Positions 7,855 through 14,731 of a stretch of DNA of 15,280 bases are shown here, piece by piece (positions within the stretch are counted from its first letter, which is position 1; each line of letters starts with the position of its first letter). The position numbers and the translations under genes are program-made. This DNA comes from Thermodesulfobacteriota bacterium (GTDB taxonomy: Bacteria > Desulfobacterota > BSN033 > UBA1163). The stretch covers positions 1-15,280 of the forward strand of contig JASEIE010000047.1 in NCBI GenBank assembly GCA_030024065.1. Direction: 5' to 3'. The notes beneath the pieces were generated by a model. The model was not told where the DNA came from. It did not search any database and saw nothing but the letters and a program-made list of their open reading frames with translations.

Positions 7855-8360
7855 TGAAAGCACGTTTCGAGGGTAAAGTCTGGAGGTTTGGAGATAACGT
7901 GAGTACGGATGGTATTGCTCCGGGTCGACTGCTCTATTTACGATCCAAACCAGAGGAATATGCCAAACATGTATTGGAAGATGTAAACCCGGAGTTCGCT
8001 CAGAATGTGAAGGAAAATGATTTTATTGTTGCCGGATATAATTTCGGCTGTGGCTCGAGCCGTGAGATTGCTCCCCTTATTATTAAACTATCAGGAGTGG
8101 GCGCTATCTTGGCAAAGAGCTTTGGACGAATATTTTATCGTAACGCCATTAATAATGGGATGCTGTTAATTCAATGTGATACGGATCCTATTAAAGAAGG
8201 AGACACGCTTCTGATCGATACAGAGAAGTGCGAAATCACAAAGAGTGGCGATCCAAGGTTTAGAATGGGTTTCCAATTGGGAGAAGTGGAGAAAAGGATT
8301 CTTGAGGAGGATGGACTGCTTCAATATATTGAGAAGCATGGGTCTATTAGAAAGTTATAA
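7851..8360 (+). CDS. Aconitase-superfamily hydro-lyase, small subunit (LeuD/HacB type)
   Basis: A 169-residue swivelling-domain subunit that pairs with the protein at 6601-7854. The family signature is seen in FGDNVSTDGIAPGR near the start, GCGSSRE in the middle, and AKSFGRIFYRNAINNG after it. It starts at ATG 7851, with GGGAGGT at 7838-7844, overlapping the large-subunit stop. A second ATG at 7854 is possible. The substrate-selecting loop after APGR reads LLYLRSKPEE. Its YLRS resembles, from memory, the YLRT of methanogen homoaconitase more than the YLVY of isopropylmalate isomerase, which hints at a substrate with an extra carboxylate. That reading is tentative because the loop appears slightly longer here. 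Confidence 0.88.
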   Translation: MMKARFEGKVWRFGDNVSTDGIAPGRLLYLRSKPEEYAKHVLEDVNPEFAQNVKENDFIVAGYNFGCGSSREIAPLIIKLSGVGAILAKSFGRIFYRNAINNGMLLIQCDTDPIKEGDTLLIDTEKCEITKSGDPRFRMGFQLGEVEKRILEEDGLLQYIEKHGSIRKL

Positions 8361-8424
8361 AAGCTGGGGCGAACCGGATTTGTGTGTGACCGTTGAGTCT
8401 TGCTCGGATGAGACAGGTGAGGGC

Positions 8425-10293
8425 ATGAAAAATAAGGATTGGAAACTATTTCAACCCATCAAAGTCAATGAGTTGGCATTGAAGAACCGGATGGTGATGC
8501 TGCCCATGTCCAACAAACTTCATAGTTCCACAGGGGAAGTGACTCAAAAATTGATCGATTATTACGAAGAGAGGGCAAAGGGTGGCATTGGACTCATCAT
8601 TGTTCAGTTAGCTCTTGTCACGCCGGAGTTTGGGTCGAGTCGCCTTAATATCAGTTCGGGAAACTACCTCGGTGGATTAAGTGATTTGGCGGAGTGTATC
8701 AAATCATGGGGGAGCAGGGTTGCGCTTCAGATTGGCCACCGGGGTTATCTTCTTTACGATGGACGCACCGTGAATGATCTGGATGGGTCTGAGATTCAGA
8801 AATTGGTGGACGCTTTTGGCAAAGCTGCGGAAAGGGCAAAAATTGCCGGCTTTGAAGCTGTCGAAATTCACGGAGGTCATGGATATCTGATTACCCAATT
8901 CCTTTCAGGCCTTTCGAATAAGAGGTCAGACGCTTATGGGGGCCCTCTGGAAAAGAGAATGAATTTTCCTATCCAGGTTTACCGGAAAGTTCGTGAAACC
9001 GTAGGAGACCATTTCCCCATTTTCTTTCGATTGAGTGTCAATGAATTTGTCCCTGGCGGGATCAATGGGGAGGATACGAAGAAGATCGCCATAGCCTTTG
9101 AGAAAGAAGGGGGCGATCTCCTCTCGCTCTCTGCGGGGAATAGGGAAACCAATGAATTAACCATTCCCCCGATGGCGCTTCCCAGAGGATGTCATTTGGA
9201 CTCCTATTGGGAGGTTAAAAAATCGGTCAAGATCCCTATCCTGGTGGCTGGAAGGATCAATGATCCGGTCCAGGCTAACCATATTTTAGAGGAGGGCAAA
9301 GCCGACCTCGTTGGATTAGGAAGGGGGTTAATCGCCGATCCCTCGTTTCCTAAAAAGACTTTATCGGGTGAGCTGGATGATGTTCGAAAGTGTATTGCCT
9401 GTATGTACTGTCAAGGAAAAAGGAATATTCTGGAATTGCCCATTCGATGTGCTTTGAATCCTGCAGCAGGAAGGGAAAGGGACGCAATCCTCATGCCGGC
9501 AAAAAGAAGAAAGAACATTTTAATTGTGGGCGGGGGCCCTGCCGGGATGGAATGCGGCCATACCCTCAGCCAGAGGGGACATCAAGTCTTTCTCTTTGAA
9601 AGGGCGTCTCAATTAGGCGGAAAGTTGAGACTGGCTTCTATCCCCCCGCACAAAGAAGAGGTCAATGAGTTCTTAGATTTCTTAATTAAGAGGACAGGAA
9701 AAGACAAGATCCCCGTACTTCTTAATCATGATGTGAATGAGACGACCCTCAGAGATATCAACCCGGACGTTTTGGTTTGTGCCACGGGATCCACGCCCAT
9801 CTCCCCTGAAATCCCTGGTCTTAAAAGGGAATCTGTTTATACGGCAGAAGAGGCCCTCACGAAAAATATACCTGAAAACCAGATTGTGATCCTTGGAGGA
9901 GGGTTGGTGGGATGTGAAGTGTCAGAGTTTCTTGCAGAGAGAGGGAAAAAGATAACCCTCCTTGAGAAACTGGAAAATATAGGCTTTGGAATTGATCCAA
10001 GGACTTTAAAGCTGATGCTACAGCGGATCTCGAAAAAGGGAATGACCATTCACACAAGTACAGAGGTCCTCAAAATCTTTCAGGATAAGATCTTTTTCAA
10101 GGATAAAAAGGGGAATGAAAATGTTGCCCATTTTGAGGCCATTGTTTTAGCGGTGGGCTACTCACCGGATGATCATTTGATGAGATCCGTAAAAGATTTG
10201 ACATTAGAAACCTATAGTATCGGCGACTGTGTGCTCCCTCGGGGGATCCCCGAAGCGATTCAAGAGGGGAATACGATCGGCCGCTTAATCTAG
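8425..10293 (+). CDS. Old-yellow-enzyme family FMN/4Fe-4S/FAD reductase (enoate or 2,4-dienoyl-CoA reductase type)
   Basis: A 622-residue NADH-dependent reductase with the FadH / enoate reductase / BaiCD domain order. An FMN-binding TIM barrel (about 1-310) contains HGGHGY at 149-154 and a QFLSGLSNKRSDAYGG-type segment. A [4Fe-4S] site follows at C323-x2-C326-x2-C329-x12-C342. Then come an FAD-binding motif GGGPAG at 369-374 and a nucleotide-binding motif GGGLVG at 491-496. Such enzymes reduce an activated C=C bond of an unsaturated acid or acyl-CoA, and the cluster makes it oxygen-sensitive in most cases. The frame is open further upstream across the previous gene, but the family N-terminus (KLFQPIKVNELALKNRMVM) fits ATG 8425, which is preceded by a modest GGTGAGGG. 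It follows the LeuCD-type pair and fits reduction of an unsaturated product made by these hydro-lyases (inference). Confidence 0.9.
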   Translation: MKNKDWKLFQPIKVNELALKNRMVMLPMSNKLHSSTGEVTQKLIDYYEERAKGGIGLIIVQLALVTPEFGSSRLNISSGNYLGGLSDLAECIKSWGSRVALQIGHRGYLLYDGRTVNDLDGSEIQKLVDAFGKAAERAKIAGFEAVEIHGGHGYLITQFLSGLSNKRSDAYGGPLEKRMNFPIQVYRKVRETVGDHFPIFFRLSVNEFVPGGINGEDTKKIAIAFEKEGGDLLSLSAGNRETNELTIPPMALPRGCHLDSYWEVKKSVKIPILVAGRINDPVQANHILEEGKADLVGLGRGLIADPSFPKKTLSGELDDVRKCIACMYCQGKRNILELPIRCALNPAAGRERDAILMPAKRRKNILIVGGGPAGMECGHTLSQRGHQVFLFERASQLGGKLRLASIPPHKEEVNEFLDFLIKRTGKDKIPVLLNHDVNETTLRDINPDVLVCATGSTPISPEIPGLKRESVYTAEEALTKNIPENQIVILGGGLVGCEVSEFLAERGKKITLLEKLENIGFGIDPRTLKLMLQRISKKGMTIHTSTEVLKIFQDKIFFKDKKGNENVAHFEAIVLAVGYSPDDHLMRSVKDLTLETYSIGDCVLPRGIPEAIQEGNTIGRLI

Positions 10294-10308
10294 CCAAAGG
10301 CATGAAAA

Positions 10309-11673
10309 ATGGAAAATGTGACCATGAAGCTGGCTGAATTTATCAGCCAGCTTACTTTTGACAAAATACCCGGTGGGGCAATAAAAAAAGCGAAAGCTTC
10401 TTTACTTGATTCGTTGGGATGTGCTTTTTCAGGTTCGACGACCCAATGTTCAAAGATAGTCAATCACTTCGTTCAAAGCCAAAAAGGGGTAAGGGAGGCA
10501 AGCCTCTGGACGACTTCCTTTCTTGGACCTGCCGCCAATGTTGTATTGGCCAATGGAACCATGATCCACAGTTTTGATTTCGACGACTATCATATGACCA
10601 AGATCCATCCTGGAGCGGCGGTGATCCCTGCGGCAATGGCCGTGGGTGAAAAAGAAAAGATAGATGGGAAAAGACTGATCACCGCTGTTGTCGCCGGTTA
10701 TGAGACGATGACCCATCTTAGCCGGGGTCTTAATCCCGGAGCCTCTCGACTCAAGGGATGGCATTTGACAGGAACCTGCGGGACCTTTGCGGCTGCGGCT
10801 GCGTTGGGAAATATTTGGCAATTCGATCCTATGACCATGTCTAACGCTTTGGGGATGGCAGGCACTCAGTCCTCGGGTTTATGGGCCTTTACGGCGGATG
10901 GATCTGAAAGTAAACGATTTCATCCTGGGCGTGCTGCTCAAAGCGGAGTGATTGCAGCCATCCTGGCGCGAAAGGGTTACCGGGGACCGACAAAGATCCT
11001 GGAGGCCGAGGATGGAGGATTTTACAAGGCCACATCGGAGGATTTTAACTTCTCCAAGACCCTCGAAGGATTAGGGGAAAAATTCGATATTGAGGATGTG
11101 GCGATCAAACCCTATCCTGCATGTGCAAGCCTCCATTCTTCTGTTGATGCAGCCCTGATCTTGAGAAAGGAAAATGAAATCCCTTTGGATCAAATCAAGG
11201 AGATCCAGGTTCACAACAGTGAGCTTGTCAATGTGCAGTGTGGCTTTGAGTACAGGCCGATGGGAGCTCTTCAGGCTCAAATGAGCATGCAGTATTGTAT
11301 GGCCCGCATTATGATAGATGGGGAACTCTCTATGGCTCAGTTCACAGAGGAAAAACTATCCGATCCTGCGGCCATTGAGCTGACCCAGCGGGTTCGTTTT
11401 TTTCTAGATGAGGAGATCAACATGATCTATCCCCGCGAGTTCCCCAGTGTCGTGGAGATTATCATGAAAGATGGGAAAAATTACAGACAGAGAGTCAACA
11501 TGCCTAAAGGTTCAGTGGCCAATCCCATGACCTGGCTCGATGTTCAAAAAAAGTTCGAGAAGCATGCGCTTCAGGTAGTCCCTGAAAAAAAAGCAAACGC
11601 CATCATCGAGATGATTGACCATCTTGAAAGGGTCAGTGATGTAGGAGAGATTCCAAAACAGATGAAACCATAG
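10309..11673 (+). CDS. MmgE/PrpD family protein (subgroup with KRFHPGRAAQSG)
   Basis: A complete 454-residue MmgE/PrpD protein. Family residues are D92/D93, H100, H152, K202 (SKRFHPG) and H276, with Ser274 at the position matching the UGA of the first paralog. Sequence style (LEAEDGGFYK, QMSMQY, QFTEEKLSDP) pairs it with the protein at 3765-5147. The active-site set is complete, so an active enzyme is expected. The start at ATG 10309 lies 15 bases after the reductase stop, with only a weak AAAGG upstream. In-frame ATG 10324 is an alternative. Tight spacing indicates co-transcription with the reductase. The substrate is not predictable beyond a di- or tricarboxylate. Confidence 0.88.
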   Translation: MENVTMKLAEFISQLTFDKIPGGAIKKAKASLLDSLGCAFSGSTTQCSKIVNHFVQSQKGVREASLWTTSFLGPAANVVLANGTMIHSFDFDDYHMTKIHPGAAVIPAAMAVGEKEKIDGKRLITAVVAGYETMTHLSRGLNPGASRLKGWHLTGTCGTFAAAAALGNIWQFDPMTMSNALGMAGTQSSGLWAFTADGSESKRFHPGRAAQSGVIAAILARKGYRGPTKILEAEDGGFYKATSEDFNFSKTLEGLGEKFDIEDVAIKPYPACASLHSSVDAALILRKENEIPLDQIKEIQVHNSELVNVQCGFEYRPMGALQAQMSMQYCMARIMIDGELSMAQFTEEKLSDPAAIELTQRVRFFLDEEINMIYPREFPSVVEIIMKDGKNYRQRVNMPKGSVANPMTWLDVQKKFEKHALQVVPEKKANAIIEMIDHLERVSDVGEIPKQMKP

Positions 11674-11773
11674 ACCTAAACGTTGCAAACGGTTACCGGT
11701 GGAGTGATATCGGGTAAAAACAGACTGGTCTTCAGGTTGGTTTAAAAAAATTTCGGAGGGGAGAAGGGTTGAG
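11674..11773 (+). promoter_or_regulatory. 100-base gap with small palindromes and a weak promoter-like pair
   Basis: This gap contains the palindrome CGTTGCAAACG (11681-11691) overlapping a second one, CGGTTACCG (11690-11698). TTGCAA at 11683-11688 and TGATAT at 11705-11710 are 16 bases apart and could form a weak promoter. A GGAGGGGAGAAGG stretch ahead of ATG 11774 gives the next gene a ribosome site. Nothing coding is seen. The gap is larger than most others in the cluster, so an internal promoter or operator is possible but unproven. Confidence 0.25.
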
Positions 11774-13168
11774 ATGACCGATCATAAAGGGAAAAAGGAT
11801 GTGGTTTGGATTCTTGCGAATCATCTCGTCAATAGGAATTATGAAGACCTTAATCCAGAAACGATAGAAGTCACCAAAAAATGCCTTCTCGATACGATAG
11901 GCGTCATTGTCGCTGCAAGCGGCATCATCCCTGAATGCCGTCTTCTCGTGGATTTAATCAAAGAGGGAGGGGGGAAAGAAGAAAGTACCATCCTTGGCTT
12001 TGGTGGACGCGTTCCTGCCTGGATGGCTGCTTTTGCCAATGGTGCCATGGGTCACTGTTTGGACTACGACGACCTACAATATGAGGTTCCGGTCCACCCC
12101 AGCAGTCCGGTCGTTTCCGCCAGCCTCGCCATCGCAGAACGGCTAGGCAATGTTTCAGGAAAGGAATTGATAACGGCCATAGCCCTGGGAAATGATCTGA
12201 TATGCCGTATGGGTTTGTCTATACATTGGAAGATGGACTGGAATGTGACCACTGTTTTAGGTGCCTTTGGAGCTGCCGCTGCTGCAGGCAAATTGCTTAA
12301 GCTTAACGAGACAGCCATGGTGAGCGCACTTGGCATTGCTCTTAGCGAGGCAGCGGGTACCCAGGAAATGAGATACAGCATGGGTAACCACATGGGGGGG
12401 CTGCGGGATGGCTATCCGGCTCGAGGGGGTGCTCTTTCAGCGCTGATGGCAAAACAGGGCATCCTCGGTCCAGAGAATTGTTTGGAAGGCCGGGCCGGTC
12501 TATTCAATCTTTATTTTGATGGCGTCTACAACCGAGAAGTCCTTGTCGCTGATCTTGGCAAAAGGTTTGAAGGCATCAACGTTGGAATTAAAGCATGGCC
12601 CACCTGCGGAACTAGCCATGTCTATATTGATGCCACCCTGAGGATTGTGACCGACCATGACCTCCACCCTCAGGAGATCGAGTCCATTACGCTCTATGTT
12701 GGCGACTTCGCCATGCTTCATTGTCAACCACTGGAAGAGAGGCGCAGGCCACCGACGACTGCCGACGCCAAGTACAGCATCCCTTTTTCTTCAGCCGTTG
12801 CTGCAACGAAAAGAAGGGTGTTGATTGGCGATCTCACCCCGGAGGGGATAAAGGATCCGGCCGTGCTTCACATGGCCCAAAAGGTCAGCCCAAAACTTGA
12901 CACCCGATTCAATGCGAAAAAAGGGGAGCCCCCAGGCATGGTCGAGATTACTACCAAAGAGGGTAAGTGCTTTTCACAGCGTTTAGATGTCGGGTACGGA
13001 CACCCCCACAATCCCATCAGCAAAGAGGATGTGATCAATAAGTTCTGGGATTGTATTTCCTATTCGGCCAGACCCTTATCCAAAGAAGCGGCCGAAAAGG
13101 TTTTCGAGACGGTCATTGATTTAGAAAGGGTTCAGGATATTGGCTCCTTCATTCGATTATTGAGCTAA
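11774..13168 (+). CDS. Divergent MmgE/PrpD family protein lacking two conserved active-site residues
   Basis: A complete 464-residue MmgE/PrpD protein. D97/D99/D100, H108 and H282 are in place. Two positions that are His and Lys in all four other paralogs are changed: the His of FHPT-type motifs is Asn157 (WNVTTV), and the Lys of KR-type motifs aligns with Gly208 (MGGLRDG). Thr280 replaces the UGA/Cys position. The body otherwise reads as an intact family member (GAFGAAAAAGK, PARGG, YSIPFSSA), and its general style is closer to the proteins at 1249 and 5172. It may catalyse a different reaction, bind ligand without catalysis, or act with another paralog. ATG 11774 is preceded by a purine-rich ribosome site. 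It ends the run of carboxylate genes, since a 211-base regulatory gap follows. Confidence 0.87.
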   Translation: MTDHKGKKDVVWILANHLVNRNYEDLNPETIEVTKKCLLDTIGVIVAASGIIPECRLLVDLIKEGGGKEESTILGFGGRVPAWMAAFANGAMGHCLDYDDLQYEVPVHPSSPVVSASLAIAERLGNVSGKELITAIALGNDLICRMGLSIHWKMDWNVTTVLGAFGAAAAAGKLLKLNETAMVSALGIALSEAAGTQEMRYSMGNHMGGLRDGYPARGGALSALMAKQGILGPENCLEGRAGLFNLYFDGVYNREVLVADLGKRFEGINVGIKAWPTCGTSHVYIDATLRIVTDHDLHPQEIESITLYVGDFAMLHCQPLEERRRPPTTADAKYSIPFSSAVAATKRRVLIGDLTPEGIKDPAVLHMAQKVSPKLDTRFNAKKGEPPGMVEITTKEGKCFSQRLDVGYGHPHNPISKEDVINKFWDCISYSARPLSKEAAEKVFETVIDLERVQDIGSFIRLLS

Positions 13169-13231
13169 CTGGAAATGGTAACACCTGAGCTTAAAATGAT
13201 CAACAAATTCAGGGTAGCCCCAATATTTTTG

Positions 13232-13260
13232 TTGACAAAGTTTAGTGGGATGATTAAGAT
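13232..13260 (+). promoter_or_regulatory. Sigma-70-type promoter for the FAD oxidoreductase/FrhB pair
   Basis: A perfect -35 TTGACA (13232-13237) is followed after exactly 17 bases by TAAGAT (13255-13260), a good -10. Transcription would begin near 13267 and read into the gene at 13380. The -35 lies inside a TTGACAAAGTTT stretch that shares ACAAAGTT with the palindrome 40 bases downstream, so a regulator of that palindrome could also cover the -35. Confidence 0.6.
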
Positions 13261-13275
13261 GTTCAAAATAAAGGT

Positions 13276-13302
13276 ACTTTGTTCTATATAATAGAACAAA
13301 GT
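13276..13302. repeat. 27-base perfect palindrome, probable operator
   Basis: ACTTTGTTCTAT and ATAGAACAAAGT are exact inverted repeats of 12 bases around the centre ATA. The site lies just after the predicted transcription start, a common place for a repressor operator. The palindrome has no following T-run, so it does not look like a rho-independent terminator. An extra ACAAAGTT half-site overlaps the -35 at 13232. Symmetry and arm length suit a dimeric TetR, GntR or MarR-type repressor, but no regulator gene is in the window. Confidence 0.6.
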
Positions 13303-13379
13303 TCTTGCCAAAAAAGGACGGTTCTTTTATGATAATTATAATTAACCTATTCCATTAAAAGGGGAGGATAGAGTTCATT

Positions 13380-14663
13380 ATGGTTTCAATAGTGGTGATT
13401 GGGGGAGGTTGGGCAGGGTGTGGCGCGGCAGTTACAGCTGCAAAGCTCGGAGCAAAAGTGACCTTACTTGAAAGAACGGATCTGTTGCTTGGAACCGGGT
13501 TAGCAGGCGGCATTATGAGAAACAATGGCCGTTGGACAGCGACAGAAGAAGCCATTGCACTGGGAGGGGGGGCGATTTTTAAGGTCATTGATGGTACCTG
13601 TAGGTCCAGGAATATCAAATTCCCGGGACAGGAGAATGTCTCGGTGTATGATCTGAATAACATTGAGCCGAGGATAAGGAAATTTTTGGTGGGTTTGGGC
13701 ATTGACATTAAATTCGAGAGTCGGGTGACGAATGTCCATCTAAAAAACAGTGAGATAGAATCGGTCGTGTTAAACAATGATGAGACCGAGGTTGCCAAAG
13801 GGGATATTTTCGTCGAAACAACTGGGTCTGCGGGGCCTTGGAATATATGCAGTTCTTATGGCAACGGTTGTGTGATGTGCATCTTGCGATGCCATACTTT
13901 CGGAGGAAGGGTCAGTGTTGCATCAAAAGCTGGGATTAAGGAAGCGAGTGGATTGGGTTCTAAAGAATCTGTTGGGGCGATGAGTGGAAGTTGCCTTGTG
14001 AGCAAAGAGTCTCTTTCAACGAATCTGGTGCGCCAACTGAATGAGAAAGGGGTGCTGGTCGTAAAAATTCCCACAGGGTCTAGGGTCAGTAAGCAATTGG
14101 ATGTGAAGGCGTGCCCGCAATATGGGGCGAAGGAATTTAGCGAGAGCCTGATTGTCTTGGATGCGGGATATGCGAAGATCATGGTCCCATTTTTTCCCCT
14201 TGAGAAACTAAGAAGCGTACCCGGTTTTGAAAGGGCGATCTATGTTGATCCCTTAGGTGGAACCCGGGGGAACTCTATCCGGTATGCCTCTTTTTCACCG
14301 AGGGAGAATACCTTACAGGTGAAGGGGGTAAGCAATCTATTTTGTGGAGGAGAAAAGACAGGGCCGGTTGCCGGACACACAGAGGCTATGATCACGGGGA
14401 TGGTGGCTGGATATAACGCCGTCCGACATGGAAAAGGGAAAGTCCTTCATGCGTTGCCCAAGGAGTTGCTGATTGGCGATTTTATCTCCTTTGTGGCCGA
14501 CCAAACAGCCAATAGAGAAGGCTTGAGAAAAAGGTTCACCTTTTCCGGTTCAGTCTATTTCGAGCGAATGAAGGCAATGGGTTTCTATACGATCAATAAA
14601 AATACCATTCAAAATAGGGTTAAAAGGGCTGGCCTTCAAAACGCCTTTTTGAATCTCAGCTAG
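13380..14663 (+). CDS. FAD-dependent oxidoreductase (FAD_oxidored / MnmG-TrmFO-like fold)
   Basis: A 427-residue flavoprotein. It opens with a Rossmann FAD motif GGGWAG at residues 8-13 and the ribose-binding acidic end VTLLER (E31). A GPVAGHTEAMITG segment near the C-terminus resembles the late FAD-contacting segment of the MnmG/TrmFO and related succinate-dehydrogenase-like flavoproteins. A cysteine cluster C164-x2-C167-x3-C171 (GCVMCILRC) lies in the middle and could bind a metal or take part in redox chemistry. It is not an RNA-modifying enzyme by any clear sign. The next gene encodes an FrhB-type Fe-S protein, so an electron-transfer partnership is likely (inference). The ATG at 13380 is preceded by GGGGAGGA at 13361-13368. 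It has its own promoter and palindromic site upstream and is probably the first gene of a new transcription unit. Confidence 0.8.
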   Translation: MVSIVVIGGGWAGCGAAVTAAKLGAKVTLLERTDLLLGTGLAGGIMRNNGRWTATEEAIALGGGAIFKVIDGTCRSRNIKFPGQENVSVYDLNNIEPRIRKFLVGLGIDIKFESRVTNVHLKNSEIESVVLNNDETEVAKGDIFVETTGSAGPWNICSSYGNGCVMCILRCHTFGGRVSVASKAGIKEASGLGSKESVGAMSGSCLVSKESLSTNLVRQLNEKGVLVVKIPTGSRVSKQLDVKACPQYGAKEFSESLIVLDAGYAKIMVPFFPLEKLRSVPGFERAIYVDPLGGTRGNSIRYASFSPRENTLQVKGVSNLFCGGEKTGPVAGHTEAMITGMVAGYNAVRHGKGKVLHALPKELLIGDFISFVADQTANREGLRKRFTFSGSVYFERMKAMGFYTINKNTIQNRVKRAGLQNAFLNLS

Positions 14664-14731
14664 AATCTTTTCCCTTCATAAAGTCATTATAAAATCTTTG
14701 CCAGCATAGTTTACAGATAAGGAGGAAAACG

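Noticed and set aside
8245..8424. Upstream extension of the reductase frame over the LeuD-type gene
   Set aside because: The family N-terminus starts at the segment following ATG 8425, and the extra residues would overlap the preceding coding region in another frame.
13287..13292. Second -10 box (TATAAT) inside the palindrome
   Set aside because: No acceptable -35 lies 16-18 bases upstream (CAAAAT at 13264-13269). TATAAT arises from the palindrome centre.
13276..13302. Rho-independent terminator for the upstream operon
   Set aside because: The inverted repeat is AT-rich with no T-run after it, and it sits directly downstream of a good promoter. An operator is more likely.
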